Source: Methanimicrococcus blatticola
GTDB lineage: Archaea > Halobacteriota > Methanosarcinia > Methanosarcinales > Methanosarcinaceae
Reading direction: 5' to 3'
DNA: 64,000 nucleotides
Assembly (NCBI RefSeq): GCF_004363215.1
Contig: NZ_SNYS01000006.1
Location: forward strand, 89,255 to 153,254
A program made the position numbers and the translations under genes. Shown in pieces: positions 9,234 through 17,839 of the stretch; position 1 is the first letter of the stretch; every line of letters begins with the position of its first letter. A model generated the notes under the pieces. It made no database searches. It had not been told where the DNA came from and saw only the letters and a program-made list of their open reading frames with translations.

Positions 9234-10034
9234 ATGACAAACAACGCAGATATTCCGCTTCTTGATTTCAAAAATATCACGGTCATCAAAGACGGCCGCG
9301 CTATTTTGGATAACATTTCTCTCCAAATCGGAGCGGATGAAAATGTCGCCATTATCGGTCCGAACGGCTCGGGCAAATCTTCTTTGATTAAAGTTTTGAC
9401 CCGGGAATATTATCCGATTGCGGACGTTCCCGGACTTCGTACGGATATCATGGGCGAAGAGATGTGGAACATCTTTGATCTGCGCAAACAGTTGGGAATC
9501 ATCACGACAGACCTTCAGTATTCCTGTCTTCGCGATGACACGGTTTTTGATACGGTTATTTCAGGATATTTTTCAAGCATCGGCATTTATGATGATTTCT
9601 TTGACGTCACGATTGAAATGAAAGCGATGGCAAACGAAGTCTTGAAATTTTTAGGCATTCATCATTTGGCGCACCAGAAAATGACGAAAATTTCTTCCGG
9701 CGAAGCCCGAAAAGCACTCATCGCGCGCGCGCTCGTTCACGATCCCAAAGCACTTGTTTTGGATGAGCCGACCAACAGTCTCGACATGAAATCCATTGAC
9801 CAATTCCGTAAAACCGTCAGCTCAATCGCCAAAGCCGGCAAAAATATTATTCTTGTCACACACGATTTATCGGATATTATTCCGGAAATCAAGCGCGTGA
9901 TTCTCATCAAAGACGGCAGAATCTTTGCCGACGGCAAAAAAGAAGACATTTTAACGGATGAAAACCTGACCGCGCTTTTTGAAGTTCCAGTGACGGTTCA
10001 GAAGCACGGCGAATATTACGCCGCTTTCTGCTGA
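9234..10034 (+). CDS. ABC-type ATPase, ModF/YlmA-like (COG1119 type)
   Basis: A 266-residue single ABC domain with Walker A GPNGSGKSS (about 43-51), signature SSGEARKALIARAL, Walker B ALVLDEPTNSLD and an H-loop VTHD. The EEMWNIFDLRKQLGIIT stretch and the C-terminus ending in GEYYAAFC fit the COG1119 group once annotated as molybdenum/photorepair ATPases. No permease or binding protein is adjacent, so it may be a soluble ABC protein and not an importer part. Substrate is unknown. Confidence 0.8.
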   Translation: MTNNADIPLLDFKNITVIKDGRAILDNISLQIGADENVAIIGPNGSGKSSLIKVLTREYYPIADVPGLRTDIMGEEMWNIFDLRKQLGIITTDLQYSCLRDDTVFDTVISGYFSSIGIYDDFFDVTIEMKAMANEVLKFLGIHHLAHQKMTKISSGEARKALIARALVHDPKALVLDEPTNSLDMKSIDQFRKTVSSIAKAGKNIILVTHDLSDIIPEIKRVILIKDGRIFADGKKEDILTDENLTALFEVPVTVQKHGEYYAAFC

Positions 10035-10164
10035 TTTTGTGACAATTTGGGTGTCGGCAGCGGTACTGCGCCGCGCGCGAATCGCACAAATTTTTATTTT
10101 AATCTAACTCAGCTATTATTTTTTCAAGAAATCATCGAAGAAAGCGGACGCTTTTGAGTTTAAT

Positions 10165-10203
10165 TAAAAAAAGGAGAAAAAGCCCGTTTCAGACAAACGG
10201 GCT
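10165..10203 (-). terminator. Minus-strand intrinsic-type terminator
   Basis: AGCCCGTTT (10181-10189) pairs perfectly with AAACGGGCT (10195-10203). On the minus strand the stem is followed by TTTTTCTCC and a second T-run. It lies 520 bp beyond the glyS stop, which suggests either a long glyS 3' UTR or an unrecognised minus-strand transcript. Confidence 0.6.
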
Positions 10204-10596
10204 GTCAGACTTTAATGGGGAATATGGTTTTGAACAAACTGATTTGTTTTTTGAACGGAGGGATCGTTTTTAGTTTCTGTTGCATTTTCGATATATGGCG
10301 TATCGATTTATATTTTAAATTTTACAGAGGGCTCAAAAATAAAACAACTAAATTTGAGTTATTTACTAAATACACACAAATCGTATATATACCTTTTTAT
10401 TTCTGAAAACGATATCTGTTAAAAAATTATAATCAATTATATATTATTGTTAAAAATTTTCTGAAGCATAAAAACAATCAAAATTGTATAATGTTAAGAA
10501 TAAATTTAAAAAAATAAACTCATCTGAAAATCATCAATTTAAACAAAATTAATTGAATCGATTACGGCAGGACGTTAACAAATCCCGATGAAAAAG

Positions 10597-10672
10597 AATG
10601 AATGAAAGTTGAAATAAAGAAGTGAATGAAAGTTGAAAAAAGGAATGAATGAAAATTGAAAAAAGGACTGAA
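10597..10672. repeat. Imperfect ~24-bp tandem repeats
   Basis: About three units of GAATGAAAGTTGAAAAAAGG with small changes, directly downstream of glyS. Confidence 0.7.
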
Positions 10673-10700
10673 AAAGAAAAGAAATCAAAATATGAAAAAT

Positions 10701-10743
10701 AAAAAAAACGAAAAAAAAATCAGCGGGAAATAACTTCCCCGCT
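10701..10743 (-). terminator. glyS terminator overlapping its stop codon
   Basis: On the minus strand AGCGGGGAA pairs with TTTCCCGCT (10722-10743) over GTTA, and runs of T follow. The stop TGA overlaps the base of the stem. Confidence 0.75.
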
Positions 10744-12498
10744 TTCTTCAAACCTTTTCTCGCCCGAAAGCAATCCTTTCATAACGGCAACCAAATCGCC
10801 GGCAGAAACAAGGATTTGTTTCATTGTGTCTCTGTCACGGATGGTGACCGGTTTGTTTTCTTTTTCAATCGTATCAAAGTCAATCGTCACTGAAAACGGA
10901 ATGCCGATTTCATCGTTTCTTCTGTAACGCTTGCCGATCGTTCCGGATTCGTCATAATCCGACATAATGCCCGCTGCGACAAGGTCATTGAACAATTTTT
11001 TAGCGACGGCTGAAAGCTCAGGCTTACCCATCAGCGGGTGAACAGCAACCTGGTACGGTGCCACAATGTTTTTGAATCTCATGACAATGCGGCTTTCCTC
11101 ATCGTCTTCCTCAGAAGCGCCGGCGGCCAAATCTTCTTCGTCATAAGCGTGTTCCATCACACAATAAGTGATTCTGTCAATGCCGTAAGACGGTTCAATG
11201 ACGTGCGGGACAATGGTTTTGCCGGAAATTTTAACATTTTCTTCACCGAACGCAATCAAATTTTTCGGCACGGTAAAGTTTTCACCGTTGACGGAAACCG
11301 TGATTTCATCACCGGCGGCTTGAATCGCATCTGCGCTGAGTTCTTTAAGCGCGTCACCGACAGCTTTTGCCTGTCCCTTAAACAGCGGGCCGAGTTTTCC
11401 CATGTCAGGTTTCACGACAAATTTGGTTTCAAAAATCGGCTCGGGATATTCAATGTAAACGGAAAGTTCCACTTTGCTTTGTTTGGCATGCGCGGTCAGG
11501 TCATAGTCCGTTCTGTCAGCGATGCCGACAGCTTCCACCCAGCCGAAACGATCTGTTTTAATTTCAGCGTCCCAGCAGTCAACGGCGTAGTGCGCCATTT
11601 CATCAGACAAATGCTGGCGGAAACGCAAATCTTCGGGAGAAATGCCGGCGCAGGTTAAGAAATCGTTTGTCAGCGCAACATAGTACGCCAAAAATTCGTG
11701 CGCGATTGTTCCGTCGGCAACAGCTTCGCCGACCGTCTTTTGAATCGTTGTTCCTGTTTCGTCTTCCTGCTGCGCCTGCGGGTAAAGCGTGAGCTTGACA
11801 TCTTTGTATTTGTCAAAGTTCGGGTGGGTTTTGACATCGGGATCCACGAAAAATTCACACTCCGCTTGCGTAAATTCACGCAATCTCAAAACGCCCTGAC
11901 GCGGTGAAATTTCATTTCTGTAAGATTTTCCGATTTGAACAGCACCGAAAGGCAGCTTTTCGCGGTAGAAACGGGAGAGGCGCTGGAAGTCAACAAACAT
12001 TCCCTGTGCGGTTTCCGGTCTCAAATAACCCGGGCGGCCTGTTCCGGGACCGATTTTTGTTTGGAACATCAAATTGAATTCAAAAGATTTGCCGAGCTTG
12101 CAGCCGCATTCGGGACAGACAATATTGTGCTCGACAATCATTTCATCCAATTGTGTCGTGTTGAGCGCGCCGACGCCTTCGATGCCGAGCGCTTCAATCA
12201 GGTGGTCTGCGCGGAAAGACTGGCCGCAGCCGCTGCATTCCGTCAGCGGATCGGAAAAACCGCCGACGTGACCGGACGCAACGAAAATATCTTCGATGCC
12301 GATGGTCGGGGCTTCAATTTCCATACATCCTTCATTTAAAACATAAAAATCGCGCCAAAGGTTTTCGATTTTTCTCTTAACGGTACAGCCGAGCGGACCG
12401 TAATCAAAAAAACCGGCCGCGCCACCGTAAAGTTCAAACGAATTCCATAAGAAACCGCGGCGTTTGGCAAGATCCATTACTTTGTCATATTTGTCCAT
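10720..12498 (-). CDS. glyS: Glycyl-tRNA synthetase (archaeal/eukaryotic alpha2 type)
   Basis: A 592-residue class II aminoacyl-tRNA synthetase that charges tRNA-Gly. It has RRGFLWNSFELYGGAAGFFDYGPLG at the N-terminus, a CxxC-type zinc-ribbon insertion (ECSGCGQ and CPECGCKLG), motif 2 YRNEISPRQGVLRLREFTQAE, motif 3 EPSYGIDR and a C-terminal anticodon-binding domain (VAPYQVAVHPL). An AGAGGAAAA site precedes the ATG. The last codons fold into a hairpin (10722-10743) followed by T-runs on the minus strand, so the stop overlaps the terminator. The gene looks intact and normal in length. Confidence 0.97.
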   Translation of the reverse strand: MDKYDKVMDLAKRRGFLWNSFELYGGAAGFFDYGPLGCTVKRKIENLWRDFYVLNEGCMEIEAPTIGIEDIFVASGHVGGFSDPLTECSGCGQSFRADHLIEALGIEGVGALNTTQLDEMIVEHNIVCPECGCKLGKSFEFNLMFQTKIGPGTGRPGYLRPETAQGMFVDFQRLSRFYREKLPFGAVQIGKSYRNEISPRQGVLRLREFTQAECEFFVDPDVKTHPNFDKYKDVKLTLYPQAQQEDETGTTIQKTVGEAVADGTIAHEFLAYYVALTNDFLTCAGISPEDLRFRQHLSDEMAHYAVDCWDAEIKTDRFGWVEAVGIADRTDYDLTAHAKQSKVELSVYIEYPEPIFETKFVVKPDMGKLGPLFKGQAKAVGDALKELSADAIQAAGDEITVSVNGENFTVPKNLIAFGEENVKISGKTIVPHVIEPSYGIDRITYCVMEHAYDEEDLAAGASEEDDEESRIVMRFKNIVAPYQVAVHPLMGKPELSAVAKKLFNDLVAAGIMSDYDESGTIGKRYRRNDEIGIPFSVTIDFDTIEKENKPVTIRDRDTMKQILVSAGDLVAVMKGLLSGEKRFEESGEVISR

Positions 12499-12694
12499 TC
12501 ATTTTCCTCTTCAATTGAAATTAAAAAATTGAAATTAAAATCAAGAATGGTATTGAAAAGAATTGATACGATTTATATTTTACAATATGATCGTTTTTCG
12601 TTGAAGAAAATCATCACTTTTTTGGGGCAAGCTTTCTTAAACCTGATTGACAATTTAAATATAATTTCAATGCGGCAATAGGAGCAGCGGCGGT

Positions 12695-14011
12695 ATGAAC
12701 AGCGTTATGAACAGAATCGAATATTTATATCTTTTAATCGGCACAAATCCGTTATCAAATTACGTCGTCGCGGATTTTTTCCTGAAACATGAAACGAATT
12801 TAAAAGAAATTCATTTTATTCACTCAACGGAAGATTTGGAAAACGGCATTCAAAGCACGGAACCGGTTGCTGTTCATTTGAAATCCGTTTTGGAAAGAAA
12901 AGCCGGCGGTGTTCGAATTTTTCTTCACGGTATTCGCATAAAAGATTCTTTTTCAATTCATACCGACATCCGTGCTCTTTTATCAGGGTCGGAAGACTTT
13001 AAAAACGTTCAAGATTTCAAAAATGTTCATTTGAATTATTCGGGCGGCACAAAAGAGATGGCGCTTCATTCTTATGAAACGTTTAAAGATATTTTAGGTG
13101 CGGCCGTTACGTTTTCTTATTTTGATTCCCGCCGAAACAGGCTCAAAGAAGATTCCGGTTTGGAAGAACCGGTTGAATCCGTTTTTCTGGGCGATAAAGT
13201 TGAAATTCATTTTGATGAACTTTTTGAGCTTCACGGGTACAGCACAATACCGATTGATGAGCAAAGCGGTTCTGTTTTTTCGGTTGAATTTTTCAGGGAA
13301 TTTTTAGACGCGATTCAAAATCCTGAATTTTTTGAAGATTATTTGGAGTGGCGGGAGTATTTCTTCGATGTTTACCCGAATCCGCAAAAACCCATTCCGG
13401 CTGACGGCAAAATATTGTTGAGTGATTTGCTGCCGCCGAATTTTTCGATTTCTGAAATTCTTGAAAAAACGGTTTTTTTAAAAATTCATCATGAAATGCC
13501 GGAATATTCATTTTTGGAAGAACGCGGCGGCGTGTATTATTTGAGAACCGAAATCAGCAATAAACAAACGGATAAACTCATCGAAACCCGAAAATACATT
13601 GTCGGTCACTGGTTTGAACAATATGTTTATTTGCTTTTGAAAGAAAACCTGCTTGAGAAAGGATTGATTTCAGATTTGGATCTTAATATTATGATTCAGT
13701 CGGCGACAAAGAATTTTGAAATTGATGTTGCCATGATCAACGGATATGAATTATTCGGCATTTCGTGTACGACTGACAAGACGCAGAGTTTGTGCAAATC
13801 CAAAGGCTTTGAAATTCTTCACCGGACAAAACAGATTGCCGGCGACAATTCAAAATCAATTTTAATGACATTTATGAATGAAAAAAACACGGCGGAAATT
13901 GATGCCGATCTCAGCGATATTTTAGAAGACAGGCTTCTTGTTTTGGGCCTCGATGATTTATTCCCGAAAGAAAAATTCATTCAAAAAATCACGGATTTTT
14001 TAATTCTCTAA
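12695..14011 (+). CDS. CARF-domain nuclease, Card1/Can2-like (DUF1887 family), orphan
   Basis: A 438-residue two-domain protein. The N-terminal half is a CARF fold: IGTNPLSNYVVADF (about 15-28) and NYSGGTKEMALHSY (about 114-127) are the two ligand-pocket motifs of DUF1887 proteins that sense cyclic oligoadenylate made during type III CRISPR immunity. The C-terminal half (about 300-395) resembles a PD-(D/E)XK nuclease with GHWFEQYV (Glu308), FEIDVAMINGYELFGISC (Asp344) and GFEILHRTKQIAGD. The usual (E/S)xK position reads S357-C-T359-T-D-K, so the catalytic lysine appears replaced or shifted. No cas gene or CRISPR array is visible in the window. A TATA-like AATTTAAATATAA (12650-12663) and a GGAG site precede the ATG. 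Confidence 0.82.
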   Translation: MNSVMNRIEYLYLLIGTNPLSNYVVADFFLKHETNLKEIHFIHSTEDLENGIQSTEPVAVHLKSVLERKAGGVRIFLHGIRIKDSFSIHTDIRALLSGSEDFKNVQDFKNVHLNYSGGTKEMALHSYETFKDILGAAVTFSYFDSRRNRLKEDSGLEEPVESVFLGDKVEIHFDELFELHGYSTIPIDEQSGSVFSVEFFREFLDAIQNPEFFEDYLEWREYFFDVYPNPQKPIPADGKILLSDLLPPNFSISEILEKTVFLKIHHEMPEYSFLEERGGVYYLRTEISNKQTDKLIETRKYIVGHWFEQYVYLLLKENLLEKGLISDLDLNIMIQSATKNFEIDVAMINGYELFGISCTTDKTQSLCKSKGFEILHRTKQIAGDNSKSILMTFMNEKNTAEIDADLSDILEDRLLVLGLDDLFPKEKFIQKITDFLIL

Positions 14012-14117
14012 AAACCGTTTTTTCTTTTTTATTCTTTTTTAAAAACTTTAAATATAAACAAATTAATCTCAATTCTTGTTATTCTAAAAAATCAATTATG
14101 GTAAAGGAATTTTTATT

Positions 14118-14912
14118 ATGAGTATGATCGGAAAATCCATTCGAATGGAGAGATTTGTTAAAAGAGATACAGGACGAACGATTATCGCGCCGATGGATCA
14201 CGGTGTCGGTGTCGGCCCGATTCCCGGATTGACTAATCTGCCGGACGCTGTTGACAAAGTGGCGCTCGGCGGCGCAAACGCTGTTCTCGGTCACATGGGT
14301 CTTGCCAAGCACGGCCACAGACGCTACGGAAACGATGTCGGTTTGATTATCCATCTTTCCGCTTCCACGTCAATCGGACCGAATGTCAATCACAAAGTTT
14401 TGGTGACAACCGTCGAAGAAGCCATCAAAGTCGGTGCCGACGCCGTTTCAATTCATGTGAATATCGGCGCGGAAGACGAGCCTGAAATGCTTGAAGGCTT
14501 CGGCCATGTTGCCCGAAAATGTGATGAATGGGGCATGCCGCTTTTGGCAATGGTTTACCCCCGCGGCCCGAAAATCACATCCGAATTCGGAAAAGATGTT
14601 GTTTCCCACGCCGCCCGCCTCGCCGCGGAACTTGGCGCGGATCTTGTCAAAACCAATTATACCGGCGACATTGATTCTTTCAAAGAAGTTGTCAAAGGAA
14701 CACCGATTCCGGTCATCATCGCCGGCGGCCCGCATATGGAATCCGAATTGGATTTGTTGCAAATGATTGCCGACTCGCTTGAAGCCGGCGGCAAAGGCGT
14801 TGCAATCGGCAGAAACGTTTTCCAGTCTGAAGACCCGACACGTACCACGAAAAGAATTAATGCCGTTGTCCACGGCGGCTTCTCCGCTGAAGAAGCTTTC
14901 AAAATCGAATAA
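14118..14912 (+). CDS. aroA': 2-amino-3,7-dideoxy-D-threo-hept-6-ulosonate synthase (AroA' type) / archaeal class I aldolase family
   Basis: A 264-residue TIM-barrel aldolase that forms a Schiff base on lysine. [73 protein letters not shown] and LVKTNYTGD closely follow the ADTH synthase group. That enzyme starts the archaeal alternative route to dehydroquinate and aromatic amino acids. The sister function is archaeal fructose-bisphosphate aldolase, and some methanogens keep both paralogues. The [12 protein letters not shown] segment favours ADTH synthase. No AroB' gene is adjacent. The start follows AAAGGAA, and a terminator lies 24 bp after the stop. Confidence 0.85.
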   Translation: MSMIGKSIRMERFVKRDTGRTIIAPMDHGVGVGPIPGLTNLPDAVDKVALGGANAVLGHMGLAKHGHRRYGNDVGLIIHLSASTSIGPNVNHKVLVTTVEEAIKVGADAVSIHVNIGAEDEPEMLEGFGHVARKCDEWGMPLLAMVYPRGPKITSEFGKDVVSHAARLAAELGADLVKTNYTGDIDSFKEVVKGTPIPVIIAGGPHMESELDLLQMIADSLEAGGKGVAIGRNVFQSEDPTRTTKRINAVVHGGFSAEEAFKIE

Positions 14913-14935
14913 AATTAAATCGAATAAAAACAATC

Positions 14936-14971
14936 TGTAAGTGAACTGTTGTTCATTTACACTCTTTTTTT
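14936..14971 (+). terminator. Terminator after aroA'
   Basis: TGTAAGTGAAC (14936-14946) pairs with GTTCATTTACA (14951-14961) with one G-T pair, followed by CTCTTTTTTT. Confidence 0.75.
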
Positions 14972-14980
14972 AAAATTAAA

Positions 14981-16048
14981 TCAATCATCCCTTCCCGGAA
15001 CCATATCGCATCCCGAACACAACGAGCACATCGTTTCGGATTTTTCGGGATGTAAATCATATTTTTGAGAAATCCTTTTCTGCATTTCAAACAGTTTCAG
15101 AATTCTTTCAGGAGTCGGCCGTTCCATGAAGCAATCGCCTTTTCGAAGCGCATTTTCATAAATCGGACGGATGCAGGCAATCACACCGATTTCGGCGAGT
15201 TTTTCAATCATTTGCTCAACGCTTTCATCGGTTTCGCCAAGGCCGATGATGACGTTACTGAAAACTTTGCCGCGGCCGAACAAACGAACGGCTTCTTTGA
15301 GTTCGCCGAAAACATCGTTTTCGGAAAGCCCGGGGCAAACCGTTTTGAAAATTTCGGGATCGGCAACTTCAATATTGTATTTGACTTCCGAAACGCCGGC
15401 TTCTTTTAATTTTTCGGAACCGCCCGAAACAGAATAAACGGAAACGCCGATCGGGACATTGAATTTTTTCAGTTCGGGCATCAGCTCTAAAACACGTTCC
15501 ACTTCGCCTTCTGGTGTTTTTTCAACGCCGGATGTGATTGAAATGGCTTTGACATTTCCTTTGTCAAAAGCGTCCCGAATTATTTTTAATGTCTCTTCTT
15601 TTGTTTTTGTATGTCCCTGAAGAATCGGAACGGAGCAGTATTTGCAGTCAAAAATGCATTTTTCAGACAAATTGATGTAAGCCTGCTCGGGGCAGTGCGC
15701 TAACGCCGGCTCGATTTTTCCGGTCACAACAATTTTTGCCTCCGTTGAATCAAAGACTTCAATGTCATCCGATTCGGGAATTTTTCGAATTTTAAGGGGT
15801 GAATTTTGATCCAAATTCAATCGGACACGTCTGCCGTTTGACGTGATGAAAACGGAACCTGAGCTTCCCGCGCTCGGCCCGGCTGTCGACTTCAGGGTCG
15901 GCAAAACCATCTTTTCATCTTCAATATCGGCGGTTCCGACGGAAAGCAAAAACGCTTTGATTTCTGCTGTCATCGGAATGTTTTCAGTTTTTTGTGTCAT
16001 GGAATTTTTTCCGTTTTCGATTTGATTCAATTTCAACCCTTTAATCAT
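14981..16048 (-). CDS. Radical SAM protein, BioB-like, function unknown
   Basis: A 355-residue radical SAM enzyme. CIFDCKYCS gives the Cx3... CxxC cluster motif (C-x-x-x-C-x-x-C) in a LSEKCIFDCKYCSVPILQGH context, followed by a TIM-barrel with ITSGVEKTPEGEV, GVSVYSVSGG and NVIIGLGETDES, the last resembling biotin-synthase and HmdB-like proteins. A C-terminal MCSLCSGCDM cysteine cluster could hold a second metal centre. Sequence before the first ~95 residues is variable. The first ATG (16048) has no ribosome-binding site. A TATA-like ATTTTAAAACA about 25 bp upstream fits a leaderless message, but later ATGs (16003, 15973) are possible. Substrate is not recognisable. Confidence 0.8.
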   Translation of the reverse strand: MIKGLKLNQIENGKNSMTQKTENIPMTAEIKAFLLSVGTADIEDEKMVLPTLKSTAGPSAGSSGSVFITSNGRRVRLNLDQNSPLKIRKIPESDDIEVFDSTEAKIVVTGKIEPALAHCPEQAYINLSEKCIFDCKYCSVPILQGHTKTKEETLKIIRDAFDKGNVKAISITSGVEKTPEGEVERVLELMPELKKFNVPIGVSVYSVSGGSEKLKEAGVSEVKYNIEVADPEIFKTVCPGLSENDVFGELKEAVRLFGRGKVFSNVIIGLGETDESVEQMIEKLAEIGVIACIRPIYENALRKGDCFMERPTPERILKLFEMQKRISQKYDLHPEKSETMCSLCSGCDMVPGRDD

Positions 16049-16134
16049 TTAAATTTTATGCCGTTGTTTTAAAATCTCTGTTGATGCCGATTTTATTTTT
16101 ATTGTGATTTTATTTTTTCAAATAATCCGTAATG

Positions 16135-16196
16135 TTTATATAAAATCAATCGTTTTTAGGACTATTGTAAACCAAAAACCAAAAACAGGTTTACAT
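16135..16196 (+). promoter_or_regulatory. TATA box plus start-proximal hairpin of the repeat-protein gene
   Basis: A TATA box TTTATATAAAA (16135-16145) is followed about 20 bp later by perfect arms TGTAAACC and GGTTTACA around a 14-nt A/C-rich spacer. The same TATA-hairpin arrangement recurs at 17305-17369. The hairpin lies at or near the transcript 5' end, so it may be an operator or a leader stem. Confidence 0.6.
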
Positions 16197-16275
16197 TCAG
16201 TGAAAAATAAGAATCGGCGGGCAAACGCCGACCCTGAATTTGTTCAAACAAAAACAAACAGTAAAGGATAGATAA

Positions 16276-17229
16276 ATGATGAATATAAAATATTTGCTCG
16301 GATCGTTTTTGATCTTGCTTGTTGCTGCTTCGGCAATGACGCCTGTTCTCGGCGCGAGCAACCAAAACAGTTCAAACGACGTCAAATTTGTTAAATGTAA
16401 ATTAATTGAAGATGCCCAATGGGTAAATTTGACCAACGAAGAAAAAGAAGCATACCTCGGCCAATTTGAAATTTCCGATGAAAACGGCAATATCAAAGTC
16501 AAGATGCTTGGAATGCCCGGCATGGCAATGTCTTCTGAAATGGTGACACTTTCAATCAGCACATGTGATCCCGATGAAATGAAACTTCTGGAATCCATGA
16601 ACGCTGAAGAAAGAGAAGCATACTACTTGTCCAGATACAAGGAAAATTTGGCCATTGAAGTTGAAGCCGGTAACTTAACCCAGGAAGAAGCCGATGAATT
16701 GTATGCAGAATACGCAAGTCTCGAACACAATCATGTGAATTTCTTCACGATGCGTGCAAATACTGTCTCCTTGTCTGAAGAAGAACTCGAAGCTTTAAAG
16801 GACATGACAGAGGACGAAAGAGAAGCTTTCTTTTTGGAAAACTTCAAGCAATCTCTCTCTGATGCGGTTGCTGAAGGCAAATTAACACAGGAAGAAGCTG
16901 GCGAAATGTTATCTGCTCGTGAAAACGGCATAAACATCGGATTCAAAGCACACGGCGGCAACGGCGAAATTTCCCTCCGGATCGCATCACCGCTCTCGGA
17001 AGAAGAAATTATAACGCTTCAGGAAATGACTGAGGATGATAAGAAGGATTTTTTCCTGTCTCAAATTAAATCCAGTTTGGATGCTGACGTTGCAGCCGGC
17101 AAGATGACTCAGGAAGAAGCTGATGAAATTCTTAGTTACCACGAGTCAGGATCTGCCGGTTACACAAGAGGACATGCAGTTCACAGAACAGCTTCTTACC
17201 ACACAACCGCTGCGGCAGTTACCGAATAA
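16276..17229 (+). CDS. Secreted protein with three ~49-residue repeats, function unknown
   Basis: A 317-residue exported protein. It has an N-terminal signal (about 1-26, ending PVLGA) and three acidic repeats at about 101-149, 168-216 and 241-290. Each repeat reads roughly MTEDEREAFFLENFKQSL, then an AxGKLTQEEADE helix. A partial fourth unit is at 51-64. The EGKLTQEEADEIL segment resembles DUF2680-like secreted helical domains, though this is only a resemblance. There is no membrane anchor or sorting signal, and the tail is His/Thr rich. A GGATAG ribosome-binding site precedes ATGATG. Confidence 0.75.
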   Translation: MMNIKYLLGSFLILLVAASAMTPVLGASNQNSSNDVKFVKCKLIEDAQWVNLTNEEKEAYLGQFEISDENGNIKVKMLGMPGMAMSSEMVTLSISTCDPDEMKLLESMNAEEREAYYLSRYKENLAIEVEAGNLTQEEADELYAEYASLEHNHVNFFTMRANTVSLSEEELEALKDMTEDEREAFFLENFKQSLSDAVAEGKLTQEEAGEMLSARENGINIGFKAHGGNGEISLRIASPLSEEEIITLQEMTEDDKKDFFLSQIKSSLDADVAAGKMTQEEADEILSYHESGSAGYTRGHAVHRTASYHTTAAAVTE

Positions 17230-17304
17230 ATTGAATAATTAAAATCTAAATTCCCTCCCACTCTAATTAAAACGTCAAAAACGAAAACCCCTCAAAACAA
17301 AATC

Positions 17305-17315
17305 TTTATATAATA
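17305..17315 (+). promoter_or_regulatory. TATA box of the candidate ncRNA
   Basis: TTTATATAATA lies 23 bp before a 14-bp-stem hairpin, giving a predicted start near 17330-17335. No plus-strand ORF follows before the terminator at 17771-17810. Confidence 0.55.
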
Positions 17316-17327
17316 TTAAATACTTGA

Positions 17328-17810
17328 GTTCATTGTAAACCAAATTGCAAAAAACGGTTTATAATGAACAGACGAAACATACGATTTCCTCTACCCGAAA
17401 AATCGTTCGTCTTCAAAACGAAACCACCTGTAAAAGCAAACCATTTGAAAAACGACCAAACAAAGTGAAAACAGATAAAAACGAGCCAAGCAAATCGATT
17501 GTTGTGTGAAATCGATCGATATTGTTTGATCCCGGTTTCGGCAGTTTTCAGATTTAACCCCTCTGAATGTCTGCCGGAGACCGGAATCAAGCCCTGCTTG
17601 ATTTCAATGCTGAAAAAGCATTAACCCAAATTCAGTTTATTTCCACCAAAAACATAAACTGATGAAAAATAGTAAACCCCACCCCTGTAACCAATCAAAA
17701 ACAAACCAAAAACCAATCAAAAACAAAAGAACGAAATAAACCAAAACCCTATAAACCAACCCCGTAAGAAAGGCGGCACACGAATTTTAATTCATGTGTC
17801 GCCTTTTTTC
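17328..17810 (+). ncRNA. Candidate structured non-coding RNA (~480 nt), undescribed
   Basis: A promoter-like TATA box, a chain of hairpins and a strong terminator, with no credible plus-strand coding frame. Stems: GTTCATTGTAAACC/GGTTTATAATGAAC (17328-17369); ACGATTT/AAATCGT extended by GACGA/TCGTC (17371-17411); a long stem 17528-17544 with 17571-17588 (CGGCAG/CTGCCG, CCGGT/ACCGG) capped by TTCAGA/TCTGAA; AATCAAG/CTTGATT (17585-17603, competing with the long stem); AATGCT/AGCATT (17606-17622); TCAGTTTAT/ATAAACTGA (17632-17662). An unstructured A/C-rich linker follows, then the terminator. It does not match SRP RNA or RNase P RNA motifs known to me. A 3' UTR or a non-coding mobile element are alternatives. 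Confidence 0.55.
17771..17810 (+). terminator. Strong terminator between the ncRNA candidate and the ABC ATPase
   Basis: AGGCGGCACACGAATT (17771-17786) pairs with AATTCATGTGTCGCCT (17789-17804) with one wobble and one mismatch. On the plus strand it is followed by a T-run. On the minus strand it lies 30 bp after the ATPase stop, so it may serve both strands. Confidence 0.75.
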
Positions 17811-17839
17811 TTTAATATTCGACACTCTAAAAAAATTTA

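Larger units (their letters stand above)
10035..10719. other. Non-coding spacer between the ABC ATPase and glyS
   Basis: This 685-bp spacer lies between convergent genes. It holds a GC-rich patch near 10063-10080, a small hairpin AAAGCG/CGCTTT (10141-10154), a minus-strand terminator (10165-10203), a very AT-rich section (10290-10560) and imperfect tandem repeats (10597-10672). A 63-residue reading frame at 10215-10406 has no ribosome-binding site and looks accidental. Confidence 0.5.

Noticed and set aside
10050..10085. GC-rich CGCGCG patches (also near 526, 7755, 21770 and 53345) as RNA genes
   Set aside because: They are only 15-40 bp, share no longer sequence and form no extended structure. 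They remain an unexplained compositional oddity.
11038..11658. 206-codon frame on the plus strand inside glyS
   Set aside because: It is antisense to the well-supported glycyl-tRNA synthetase.
17330..17590. 86-codon frame on the minus strand within the ncRNA candidate
   Set aside because: It is Phe- and Asn-containing low-similarity sequence without a ribosome-binding site, and its span is set by stem sequences.
17328..17810. 7S SRP RNA or RNase P RNA
   Set aside because: Conserved SRP helix 8 and RNase P core motifs were not recognised, so it is left as an unnamed candidate RNA.
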